From assembly GCA_026389955.1 (NCBI GenBank), contig JAPLGY010000637.1, positions 1 through 6,008 on the forward strand: DNA of 6,008 nucleotides, read 5' to 3'. This document shows positions 1 to 5,613 of this stretch, one piece after another. Below the pieces are notes generated by a model. It was not told the DNA's origin and made no database searches. It was given only the letters and a program-made list of their open reading frames with translations. The DNA comes from Caldilinea sp. GTDB taxonomy: Bacteria; Chloroflexota; Anaerolineae; Caldilineales; Caldilineaceae. Within the stretch, counting starts at the first letter, position 1, and each line of letters begins with the position of its first letter. A program made the position numbers and the translations under genes.

Positions 1-87
1 CTGGTCGCTGCGGTCGGCCAGAGCGCCCCCCAAGCCATGCTCGAAACCCTGCACAGCGATCTGCTGCGCCCCTACCGCCCCCAATGA
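1..87 (+). CDS. 3' end of an unidentified protein (partial)
   Basis: Frame 1 is open from the window edge to a TGA at 85-87 and gives 28 residues ending in HSDLLRPYRPQ. It is a gene end running in from the left, in the same direction as the nitroreductase, with an 86-bp gap between them. The tail reads like an amphipathic helix (APQAMLETLHSDLL) followed by a short basic, proline-containing end. This vaguely resembles the C-terminal helix of some regulatory phosphatase domains, but the piece is too short for any family call. The frame is chosen because it ends just before an AT-richer gap that leads to a good ribosome binding site. Confidence 0.5.
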   Translation: MVAAVGQSAPQAMLETLHSDLLRPYRPQ

Positions 88-104
88 GAGAGAAACCGCC
101 GATT

Positions 105-133
105 TTGCTTGGAAAATTGTTTAATATCAAAAT
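105..133 (+). promoter_or_regulatory. possible weak promoter of the nitroreductase gene
   Basis: The gap between the upstream stop and the nitroreductase start is clearly AT-richer than its surroundings. TTGCTT at 105-110 and CAAAAT at 128-133 are 17 bp apart and match the sigma-70-type boxes at 3 of 6 and 4 of 6 positions. A TAATAT at 122-127 is a closer -10 match but has no -35 partner at a proper distance. The assignment rests on composition and position and is weak. Confidence 0.25.
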
Positions 134-173
134 AGTTTTTGAGGATCGTTGACCAGCGAAAAGGAGATTTTTT

Positions 174-812
174 ATGCAAAGCGCCCATACAAGTGTTCAC
201 GAAGCCAGACATGCCGTCACAGACCATCCGATTCATCCGCTGTTGGAGGCGCGCTGGAGCCCGCGCGCCTTTGCCGGGCGTGCGGTCGAAGCTGACAAAC
301 TGCGCGCGCTGTTGGAAGCTGCCCGCTGGGCGCCTTCGAGCGCCAACGGGCAGCCGTGGCATTTTCTGCTGGGGGTGCAGGGCAACCCCACGCACGAACA
401 GCTGGCGGGCGTCCTCAAAGAGAGCAATCGGACCTGGGCGGCACGGGCCCCTGTCTTGTTGTTGGCTGTGGCTCGGTCGACGACCCTCAGCGGCCAGCCC
501 AGCGCACACGCCTTCTACGATGTCGGTCTGGCTGTCGCCAATCTGACCGTACAGGCCACTGCGCTGGATCTCTATGTCCACCAGATGGCTGGTTTTTTTC
601 CTGACCGTGCCCGTGCAGAATTTGCGATCCCGGAGGAGTACAGCCCGGTGACGGTGCTGGCCATCGGCTATCTGGGCGACCCGGAGCAGCTGGATGCGCA
701 GCAGCAGGAGCGAGAGCGGGCCCCCCGTCAGCGGCGTCTGCTGGCAGAATTTGTTTTTGAAGGGAGCTGGGGCCAGCCTGCTCAGCTGGTTCAGCCCAGC
801 GAAGAGAGGTAG
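174..812 (+). CDS. nitroreductase-family FMN oxidoreductase
   Basis: This 212-residue protein should be a cytoplasmic flavoprotein that uses FMN and NAD(P)H to reduce nitro compounds, quinones or similar acceptors; its natural substrate cannot be read from sequence. Family hallmarks occur in order: RWSPRAF at 27-33 (phosphate-binding Arg and Ser residues), the helix and loop RWAPSSANGQPW at 51-62, YDVGLAVANLTVQA at 115-128 (dimer and flavin contacts), GYLGD at 165-169 and a C-terminal VFEGSWG at 194-200. The length fits the family. The ATG at 174 follows AAGGAG at 161-166 with 7 nt spacing, which settles the start. It converges on the aminotransferase gene and shares no evident pathway with it. 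The family is secure; the specific activity is open. Confidence 0.93.
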   Translation: MQSAHTSVHEARHAVTDHPIHPLLEARWSPRAFAGRAVEADKLRALLEAARWAPSSANGQPWHFLLGVQGNPTHEQLAGVLKESNRTWAARAPVLLLAVARSTTLSGQPSAHAFYDVGLAVANLTVQATALDLYVHQMAGFFPDRARAEFAIPEEYSPVTVLAIGYLGDPEQLDAQQQERERAPRQRRLLAEFVFEGSWGQPAQLVQPSEER

Positions 813-829
813 GCGTACGGGCGGCGGTG

Positions 830-870
830 CTCTGCTGCCGGGCATGTCGGTAAGATGCCCGGCAGCAGAG
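830..870. terminator. perfect 16-bp stem-loop between convergent genes, probable bidirectional terminator
   Basis: The left arm 830-845 (CTCTGCTGCCGGGCAT) and right arm 855-870 (ATGCCCGGCAGCAGAG) are exact reverse complements around a 9-nt loop. The stem begins 17 nt after the nitroreductase stop and 4 nt after the aminotransferase stop on the other strand, as expected for a terminator serving both. There is no T-tract on either side, so it is not a textbook intrinsic terminator. It may work as a strong hairpin alone, or protect the 3' ends of both transcripts. Confidence 0.7.
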
Positions 871-874
871 GGGG

Positions 875-2110
875 TCAGCGTTGGTGCTGGCGGATCACAG
901 CGGCGATGTATTCGATTTCGGCGACCGTCAACGAAGAAGCAGAGGGCAGATAGAACCCCCGTTGGCAGAGGGTTTCTGCAACCGGGTAGCGTTCGCCGAG
1001 AAACTGTTTCCAGTAGACTGGCTGGCAGTGCATGGGGATGAAGAACGTGCGGGTTTCGACGCCGTGGTCGGCCAGCACGCGACGCAGTGCGTCGCGGTCC
1101 ATCCCGTACTCTTTTTCGTCGACCAAAATGCCGTACATCCAGTAGACATTCTTGGCCCAGGGCGCCTCGGCTGGGGTTCGGATGCCTGGAATTCCATGCA
1201 GGCGGCAGGTATATTCCAGGGCATTGCGTCGGCGCGCGGCGACAAATCCATCCAGCTGTTCGACCTGGGCCAGCCCGACTGCCGCCTGCAGGTTGGTCAT
1301 CCGGTAGTTGAAGCCGACAAATTTGTGCCAGAAATGGCGTTCATGGCTGAAGGCATGGTCGCGCAGGTTCCAGGCCAGCTTGGCCAGCGTGCGGTCCTGG
1401 GTGGTGATCATGCCGCCTTCGCCGGTGGTGATAATCTTGTTGCCGTAAAAGCTGAAGCCCGCCGCGTGCCCCAGCCCGCCCGTCCGCCGTCCTTTGTATT
1501 CGGCGCCGTGGGCTTCGGCCGCATCTTCGATCACGGTCAGGCCGTGCTCTTCGGCCAGCGCCATCAGCGGGTCCATGTCGACCGGGTGGCCGTAGATGTG
1601 TACGGGCACGATCGCTTTGGTGCGTGGGGTAATTTTGTCTGCCAGCTGGTTGAGGTCCATCTGCCAGTAGGTCGGTTCCATGTCGACCAGCACCGGCCGG
1701 GCACCGCAGTAGGTCACTGCGTTGGCTGTGGCGATCATGGTAAAGGTCGGGATGATCACCTCGTCGCCGGGTTCGAGGCCGAGGGTGGCCATGGCCAGGT
1801 GCATGGCGACGGTGCCGTTGGCACAGGCGATCCCGTACTGGACACCGCAGACTTCGGCGAAGCGGGTTTCAAAGTCACGGATATACTGTCCAGCCGACGA
1901 GATCCAGTTGCTTTCGATGGCATGCTGGACATACTTCATTTCGTTGCCGCCCAAAGTCGGTTCGCAGACTGGGATGATCGACCGTCTCGGGCTCTCCCCA
2001 AACTCGGGGATGGCTCGGTAGGTGAGTTTGACTTCTGGGTCGGCGGCTGGGATGAACTGAGCCAGTTCGCCCATCTCGGCCAGGGACAATTCAGCAGGCT
2101 GTAACATCAT
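875..2110 (-). CDS. DegT/DnrJ/EryC1/StrS-family sugar aminotransferase, perosamine synthase-like
   Basis: This PLP enzyme of fold type I should transfer an amino group, usually from glutamate, to a 4-keto-6-deoxy sugar nucleotide in the cytoplasm. Visible elements of the 411 residues: IPVCEPTLGG at 46-55, NWISSAG at 68-74, ANGT at 97-100 (cofactor phosphate), EDAAEA at 195-200 with D196 for the pyridine nitrogen, FYGNKIITTGEGGM at 221-234 with K225 as the Schiff-base lysine, and GFNYRMTN at 266-273. These blocks closely resemble GDP-perosamine synthase (RfbE/Per) as I remember it; other 4-amino sugars remain possible. About 45 residues precede the usual start of the fold. Two adjacent ATGs exist; the AGGA at 2118-2115 is 4 nt from the first and 7 nt from the second (2107), so the second may be the real start. 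It lies 12 bp after the glycosyltransferase stop and is last in the cluster. Confidence 0.92.
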   Translation of the reverse strand: MMLQPAELSLAEMGELAQFIPAADPEVKLTYRAIPEFGESPRRSIIPVCEPTLGGNEMKYVQHAIESNWISSAGQYIRDFETRFAEVCGVQYGIACANGTVAMHLAMATLGLEPGDEVIIPTFTMIATANAVTYCGARPVLVDMEPTYWQMDLNQLADKITPRTKAIVPVHIYGHPVDMDPLMALAEEHGLTVIEDAAEAHGAEYKGRRTGGLGHAAGFSFYGNKIITTGEGGMITTQDRTLAKLAWNLRDHAFSHERHFWHKFVGFNYRMTNLQAAVGLAQVEQLDGFVAARRRNALEYTCRLHGIPGIRTPAEAPWAKNVYWMYGILVDEKEYGMDRDALRRVLADHGVETRTFFIPMHCQPVYWKQFLGERYPVAETLCQRGFYLPSASSLTVAEIEYIAAVIRQHQR

Positions 2111-2114
2111 GGAT

Positions 2115-2121
2115 TCCTCTC
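2115..2121 (-). promoter_or_regulatory. ribosome binding site of the aminotransferase gene
   Basis: GAGAGGA on the minus strand lies within the 12-bp gap after the glycosyltransferase stop codon (2125-2123), so the two genes are probably translationally coupled. Spacing favours the second of two tandem ATG codons (2107) over the first (2110). Confidence 0.6.
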
Positions 2122-2122
2122 T

Positions 2123-2857
2123 TTACATGCGATGGGCCAGTTCCCAGACAGTTGCCACATATTTGCGTCCTTTGCTCAGGTAGTCCCAGAGATGGACCCC
2201 GGTCTTGCTGACCCCGGCAGTGCGGGGGACGCAGACATAGGGCACCTCTTGGACGACAAACCCGCTGCGCACTGCGCGTGCCAGCAGGTCGATGCAGTAC
2301 TCGCCGTAGTCGCCGCGCAGACGCAAGGTCCGCAGGCACTCTGCTCGTGCGGCGATAAAGCCGCTGGTGTAGTCGTGGACGGCGTTGCCCAGCAGCTGAG
2401 TCGCCATTCCGTTGAGGGCGCGGCTCAACGTGCGTGCCACCCAGCCATGGGCCTGGTCAGCCCCGCCAGCAACCCAGCGGGAGCCGACAGCCAGGTCAGC
2501 GCCCCCGTCGACTACAGCGGCGACGAGCCTGGCGACCTCGGCCGGCGGCATTGACAGGTCGCAGTCCATCCAGGTGACGACATCGGCGCCGAAGGTGGTC
2601 AGGGCAAAGTCGATGCCAGCCTGGATGGCCGAGGTCAGCCCGCTCTGCCCGTTGCGTACATAGAGGGCAACCTGCATGGCGCCAGCAGCATTGTGACGCC
2701 GTGCGATCGCCCGCACCACCTCCGCTGTTCCGTCCGGCGAGTTGTCATCGACTACCAATACCATATGGGGCCCGGTTCTGTTGGTGAGAATGCCTTCGAT
2801 CAACGGCTCGATGTTGTCTCGTTCGTTGTAGGTGGGCAGCACGGTACAGACCAGCAT
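2123..2857 (-). CDS. family 2 glycosyltransferase, DPM1-like polyprenyl-phosphate glycosyltransferase
   Basis: The 244-residue protein should transfer a sugar from a nucleotide donor to a polyprenyl phosphate at the inner face of the membrane. GT-A motifs appear in order: VLPTYNERDNIEPLI at 6-20, VVDDNSPDGT at 35-44 (typical of dolichol-phosphate mannose synthases), MDCDLS at 97-102 holding the metal-binding D98 and D100, VGSRWVAGG at 124-132, HDYTSGF at 161-167 and EVPYVCVPRTAGVSKTG at 204-220. No C-terminal membrane helices are present, as in the short soluble DPM1 type. The ATG at 2857 follows AAGGA at 2870-2866 with 8 nt spacing, made of seven A and a C. An in-frame ATG at 2884 would add nine residues but has a poorer ribosome site. 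The frame stays open much further upstream, but that part lies inside the methyltransferase gene. The sugar is unknown. Confidence 0.9.
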   Translation of the reverse strand: MLVCTVLPTYNERDNIEPLIEGILTNRTGPHMVLVVDDNSPDGTAEVVRAIARRHNAAGAMQVALYVRNGQSGLTSAIQAGIDFALTTFGADVVTWMDCDLSMPPAEVARLVAAVVDGGADLAVGSRWVAGGADQAHGWVARTLSRALNGMATQLLGNAVHDYTSGFIAARAECLRTLRLRGDYGEYCIDLLARAVRSGFVVQEVPYVCVPRTAGVSKTGVHLWDYLSKGRKYVATVWELAHRM

Positions 2858-2901
2858 GTTTTTTTTCCTTGTAAGGGGCGGCATCGTTTCCCGGCAGAGT
2901 T

Positions 2902-3642
2902 TCACAGACGGCGGGCCACGACCAAAAGGCTGATGCCCCATGGAAGGTCGTGGCGGCGCAGCCACGCGGCCTCGCTGTGCAGGGGTGTGGCGAGCAGATG
3001 GTGGGGCTGTGTGCCTGTGTAGAGGCTTTCTGAAAAGGGCAGCACCCCCCAACGCTGGCCCAGCCGCACCGCCGCCACTGCTGGGGCCAGCAGACAATTG
3101 GCGTAGGTAACCCGCTGGGGCAGCAGCCCGGCACGGCGCACCAGGCGGACAAATTCGTCGCGCGTGTAGCGTCGTCCGGTGCCAAAAGCGACATCGTGTG
3201 GCCCGTAGAGCCCGGGATGGGCGCTGACCCGCAGCAGCGCTGCCCCTCCCGGCCGCAGCAGATTGTGGATCTGCGCCAGCGCCAGTTCGGCGTCGACTCC
3301 GGCCTGGTCGAGGACATCGAGCGCAGCGATCAGGGCAAACGTGGCCGCTGCAAACGGCAATGCCAGCAAATTGCCGTTCACCCAAAGACCGGCGGCGCGG
3401 CGGCGGGCAGAGAGCAGCGCGTCCCCGCGCAGATCGAGCCCGACCACCGGGGAATCAGTTCCGGCCAGAGCGGCCAGTTCCCGCACAAAAGCCCCGCCGC
3501 CACAGCCCAGCTCCAGCTGGGGGCCAGATGGAACTGCGACGCCGGCCAGAACGGCATGGCTGATCGCCCGCATCCCGGTATTCCAGCCCCCAGCCTCGTC
3601 CGCTGCATAGAGCGTGGGCAGCAGTGTTCCAGCATCATTCAA
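2902..3642 (-). CDS. class I SAM-dependent methyltransferase
   Basis: This 246-residue protein has the Rossmann methyltransferase fold. The glycine-rich SAM loop LELGCGGGAF is at 43-52, the acidic end of strand 2 at D70 (VVGLDLRGDAL), NGNLLALPF at 89-97, the helix-strand block LDVLDQ at 108-113 and LLRPGG at 128-133. The later stretch PHDVAFGTGRRYTRDEF (148-164) and the final LPWGISLLVVARR recall methyltransferases that sit beside polyprenyl-phosphate glycosyltransferases. N91 sits where an Asp is usual before LPF. The start is TTG at 3642-3640, preceded by GGAGAGGTGA, a strong ribosome site; TTGAATGA is shared with the end of the upstream gene, an 8-bp overlap. No in-frame ATG precedes the SAM motif except M24. 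The substrate is probably a sugar or glycan, from context only. Confidence 0.88.
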   Translation of the reverse strand: MNDAGTLLPTLYAADEAGGWNTGMRAISHAVLAGVAVPSGPQLELGCGGGAFVRELAALAGTDSPVVGLDLRGDALLSARRRAAGLWVNGNLLALPFAAATFALIAALDVLDQAGVDAELALAQIHNLLRPGGAALLRVSAHPGLYGPHDVAFGTGRRYTRDEFVRLVRRAGLLPQRVTYANCLLAPAVAAVRLGQRWGVLPFSESLYTGTQPHHLLATPLHSEAAWLRRHDLPWGISLLVVARRL

Positions 3643-5374
3643 GGGTCACCTCTCCGATTGTGTGGTCGCCGCCGGTGTCCGGCAACTGGGCACCGGATTG
3701 GTTGTACAGCCCGACTGCCAGCTGGTAACGGCCGGCGGGCAGGTCGGCGGGCAGCTGCAGCTGGTATTCGTCCAGGATTTTCCAGCCGGCCTGCCAGCGC
3801 CGGGTCGGCAGCGAGCCGCCCCCTGGCACGCTGTCTGTGCCGGCGACTTGCCTCGTCGTGTCTGGAAGGGGTCCGCGCAGATGGACAAAGGTGGTCCATT
3901 CCTGCTGCGGGGGCGCGGCCACATCCCAGTAGAGCTGGACGTACAGGATGCGGCCGCTCTCCAGCACGGCCACCTGGGCATCGTAGCCGGCCAGCCCGAT
4001 CCCGTCGCCCAGCTCTGCCGCTGCTGCGGTGGTCGGCGTGCGCTGCAGAGCGCTGCCTGCGGGGCGCAGGTAGCTGTTGGCATAGATCTGTCCCTGCCAG
4101 TCTGTGATCGTCTGTACGATCGTCGCATCGGGCAGCAGTTCCGGGAGCAGCAGCCGGGTACGAAAATCTTCGTTCTCGAGGACAACGTAGATCTCTGGCT
4201 GCAGCGTGCGGCCAGCGGTGGCTGGCAGAACATGGCGGCCGTCGAACGATACGGGAGGGGGGTGGCTTCCGGGCTGTGTGCTCCAGGCAAAGGCCAGGGT
4301 GGGATGGTCTGCGGCGCGCGGCGTCAGATAGATCTGGCTTCCGGCAGGCTGGGCGGCGATCTGCCGGCCGACCTCCCAGAGTCCTACGTCGAACGCATAG
4401 AAAAGATCTGGCAAGGCTGCCCAGCGGACAAAATAGTCGCGCGCCGAGACCCCGGCCCCTGCGACCAGCAGCAGCACGCTCAGCCAGCCAGCCCAGGCAC
4501 GGCGCGCGGGCTGGGCCCGGCGCCAGATCCAGTCGAGCCCCAGCCCGCCCAACAGCGCGACCGGGGCAGTTGCCCCCAACACGCGGTGATAGTGGGGGGC
4601 GTGTTCGCTCAGCACCCCGGGCAACAGCAGGCCGGGCAACAGGAGCAGGGGCAGTGCATGGCTGATGTGGCGAGCATGGCGCACAGCGAGCCCTGCCCCA
4701 AACCAGAAGGGAAGCGCCTGCCAGAAATTGAGCGCTGCCAGCCCAGGCAGATTCCGGCGCGGGTCTGGATCCCCCGCCTGCAGCCACGGCACAAACATCA
4801 ACAGATAGGCCAGTGCACGCTCGCCCAGGGTCTGACCTGCACCGCTCTCCCCACCGCTGGCGATCTGTTCCGGGCGCAGCAGAAAGAGTGCCGGCTGCTC
4901 CAGCGCGAAGAGCAACAACGGCAGGGCGAGCAGCAGCGCGACTCCGGCAGCTCCTGCGGAGCCCGCCCAACGCAGGAGGCCGATCCTCCCCCGTGCCCGC
5001 CAGACGAGCAGGGCCCAGGCTGCCGCCAACAGCAGCGGCAAAATCCAGGCCCCCTGATAGACATAGAGGCTGAGCGCGGTCAGGGCACCAAACCCAAGCA
5101 AAGTCTGCCAGCTGTGTGTCCGCCAGCCACGCAACAACAGCCAGAGGGCTCCTGCGGCCACCAGCGGCACCAGGATCGGTTCGATCCCCATCCGGCTGAA
5201 GTGCAGATGCCAGCGGAGGGTGGCCAGCAGGCCGGCGGCCAACCAAGGGTATCCTCTGCTGATTCGGGTCGGGTGGAGCTGCCGCAGCTCATCGGCGGCA
5301 GCCCACACCGCATATCGATCTGCCAGAGGCGGAGCCCTGCTGCGACAGCCAGCACAGCCACAAACCCGAGCCAA
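3635..5374 (-). CDS. membrane glycosyltransferase, PMT/ArnT (GT39/GT83)-like, apparently lacking its N-terminal part
   Basis: The family takes a sugar from a polyprenyl-phosphate carrier and transfers it at the outer membrane face. Residues 41-320 contain about ten hydrophobic helices, starting with WLAAGLLATLRWHLHFSRMG at 44-63, a block typical of the middle of these proteins. SEHAPHYHRVLGATAPVALL (about 262-281) is the late-loop motif. A soluble part follows, and from about residue 465 a beta-rich tail (ILYVQLYWDV, TTFVHLRG, LPAGRYQLAVGLY) as in Chloroflexota homologues I know. The first 40 residues look unlike the family and overlap a helix in another frame, so the true start is unclear. 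The TTG at 5374 has a Shine-Dalgarno-like GGAG directly abutting it, with no spacing. A TTG at codon 45 has AGAGGA 9 nt upstream. The segment that normally holds the catalytic acidic residues and helices 2-3 is absent, so the protein is probably inactive or misassembled. Confidence 0.75.
   Translation of the reverse strand: MARVCGCAGCRSRAPPLADRYAVWAAADELRQLHPTRISRGYPWLAAGLLATLRWHLHFSRMGIEPILVPLVAAGALWLLLRGWRTHSWQTLLGFGALTALSLYVYQGAWILPLLLAAAWALLVWRARGRIGLLRWAGSAGAAGVALLLALPLLLFALEQPALFLLRPEQIASGGESGAGQTLGERALAYLLMFVPWLQAGDPDPRRNLPGLAALNFWQALPFWFGAGLAVRHARHISHALPLLLLPGLLLPGVLSEHAPHYHRVLGATAPVALLGGLGLDWIWRRAQPARRAWAGWLSVLLLVAGAGVSARDYFVRWAALPDLFYAFDVGLWEVGRQIAAQPAGSQIYLTPRAADHPTLAFAWSTQPGSHPPPVSFDGRHVLPATAGRTLQPEIYVVLENEDFRTRLLLPELLPDATIVQTITDWQGQIYANSYLRPAGSALQRTPTTAAAAELGDGIGLAGYDAQVAVLESGRILYVQLYWDVAAPPQQEWTTFVHLRGPLPDTTRQVAGTDSVPGGGSLPTRRWQAGWKILDEYQLQLPADLPAGRYQLAVGLYNQSGAQLPDTGGDHTIGEVTLE
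5276..5290. repeat. short palindrome near the broken part of the membrane glycosyltransferase gene
   Basis: GAGCTGC at 5276-5282 and GCAGCTC at 5284-5290 are exact reverse complements with one base between them. The palindrome lies about 25 bp downstream, in the gene's sense, of the point where the reading frame appears to change. Such sequences can promote deletions, but this one may also be chance in GC-rich coding DNA. Confidence 0.3.
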
Positions 5375-5391
5375 CTCCGAGATACGCGCAT
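5314..5391 (-). pseudogene. detached N-terminal helix of the membrane glycosyltransferase, out of frame with the rest
   Basis: Starting at ATG 5391, 26 codons encode MRVSRSWLGF, then VAVLAVAAGL and RLWQID. This is a basic start followed by a signal-anchor helix ending in the G-L-R-L-x-x-[IL]-D motif that opens PMT/ArnT-like transferases, where it is normally followed by a PPG-x-x-x-DEA loop. Here the similarity stops; this frame continues to a stop near 5080 as non-membrane-like, Cys/Pro/Ser-rich sequence. The family match resumes in another frame, reached by re-reading one base or skipping two around 5320-5311. I read it as the true 5' end of the gene at 3635-5374, separated from it by an out-of-frame internal deletion. 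An extended -10 box 6 nt upstream supports the start. Confidence 0.6.
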
Positions 5392-5397
5392 GGGGCG

Positions 5398-5406
5398 ATT
5401 ATAGCA
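5398..5406 (-). promoter_or_regulatory. extended -10 promoter of the minus-strand glycan cluster
   Basis: The minus strand reads TGCTATAAT, a perfect -10 hexamer with the TGn extension. It is followed by exactly six bases (CGCCCC) and the ATG at 5391, so the predicted transcript starts at or next to the A of the start codon and would be leaderless. The region 15-18 bp upstream offers no good -35 box, which extended -10 promoters can lack. No Shine-Dalgarno precedes the ATG, in keeping with leaderless initiation. Confidence 0.6.
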
Positions 5407-5451
5407 CAAAAGGACCATCTGACTTGGGCAACTGCGTGTGCAGACGGCTTC

Positions 5452-5482
5452 AACCTGCCGCTCTCCAATAGAGAGCGGGGTT
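5452..5482. repeat. inverted repeat between the divergent promoters, operator candidate
   Basis: CCGCTCTC at 5458-5465 and GAGAGCGG at 5471-5478 pair perfectly around the 5-nt loop CAATA. The stem extends with AACC (5452-5455) against GGTT (5479-5482) once a 2-nt bulge (TG) is allowed, giving 12 pairs. It lies upstream of both predicted start sites and should not be part of either transcript, so a protein-binding site is more likely than a terminator. No T-tract follows it. Confidence 0.45.
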
Positions 5483-5512
5483 CCTGCAATTGGTTCAAAT
5501 ACATGTGAAAAT

Positions 5513-5542
5513 TTGCGCAGAAAAAATGTCGCTTGCTATAAT
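5513..5542 (+). promoter_or_regulatory. extended -10 promoter of the AtpZ/AtpI-like gene
   Basis: TGCTATAAT at 5534-5542 is a perfect -10 hexamer with TGn extension, identical to the nonamer on the opposite strand at 5406-5398. TTGCGC at 5513-5518 may act as a weak -35 box, 18 bp upstream of the hexamer. The start site would fall near 5549, leaving a leader of about 65 nt before the GTG at 5614. Confidence 0.6.
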
Positions 5543-5592
5543 CTGCAAAGTCTATGTGAAGGTACAGGAAGCCTGTGAGGGGTGCTGAGGTT

Positions 5593-5610
5593 GTGACGGA
5601 CGCCGAGTGA
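5593..5610 (+). other. possible five-codon leader minicistron
   Basis: GTG ACG GAC GCC GAG TGA (VTDAE, stop) lies in the predicted leader, 10 nt after GAGGGG (5577-5582), an acceptable ribosome site. It is in frame with the following gene, whose GTG at 5614 comes one codon (CTT) after the stop. It could couple translation to the downstream start, which has little ribosome site of its own. Alternatively the TGA interrupts a formerly longer N-terminus. The open frame is visible; its use is a guess. Confidence 0.3.
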
Positions 5611-5613
5611 CTT

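Noticed and set aside
881..2104. 407-codon open frame on the plus strand, antisense to the aminotransferase
   Set aside because: It mirrors the aminotransferase codon for codon, has no family motif, and arises from the GC-biased codons of the real gene.
2885..3385. Upstream extension of the DPM1-like frame to give 420 residues
   Set aside because: The added part is Arg/Ala/Pro-rich, lies out of frame within the methyltransferase gene, and the GT-A fold begins properly at the ATG with a good ribosome site at 2857.
4619..4642. Direct repeat GGGCAACAG twice within 25 bp
   Set aside because: It encodes the repeated Leu-Leu-Pro-Gly turns of a membrane helix in the glycosyltransferase and needs no further explanation.
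3639..5246. Second long minus-strand frame (535 codons) within the membrane glycosyltransferase
   Set aside because: Arg/Ala/Pro-rich out-of-frame translation without membrane helices or motifs; it is a shadow of the real frame.
5310..5325. Programmed -1 frameshifting to join the two parts of the membrane glycosyltransferase
   Set aside because: There is no slippery heptamer or downstream structure of a typical kind, and a shift would not restore the missing helices and acidic loop.
3614..5404. 596-codon open frame on the plus strand, antisense to the membrane glycosyltransferase
   Set aside because: The product is extremely Gln-, Pro- and Gly-rich without domains, as expected from the complement of Leu-rich membrane codons; no ribosome site.
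5564..5576. Small hairpin ACAGG-AAG-CCTGT in the predicted leader
   Set aside because: Only five pairs with a 3-nt loop; too small to support as a riboswitch or attenuator.
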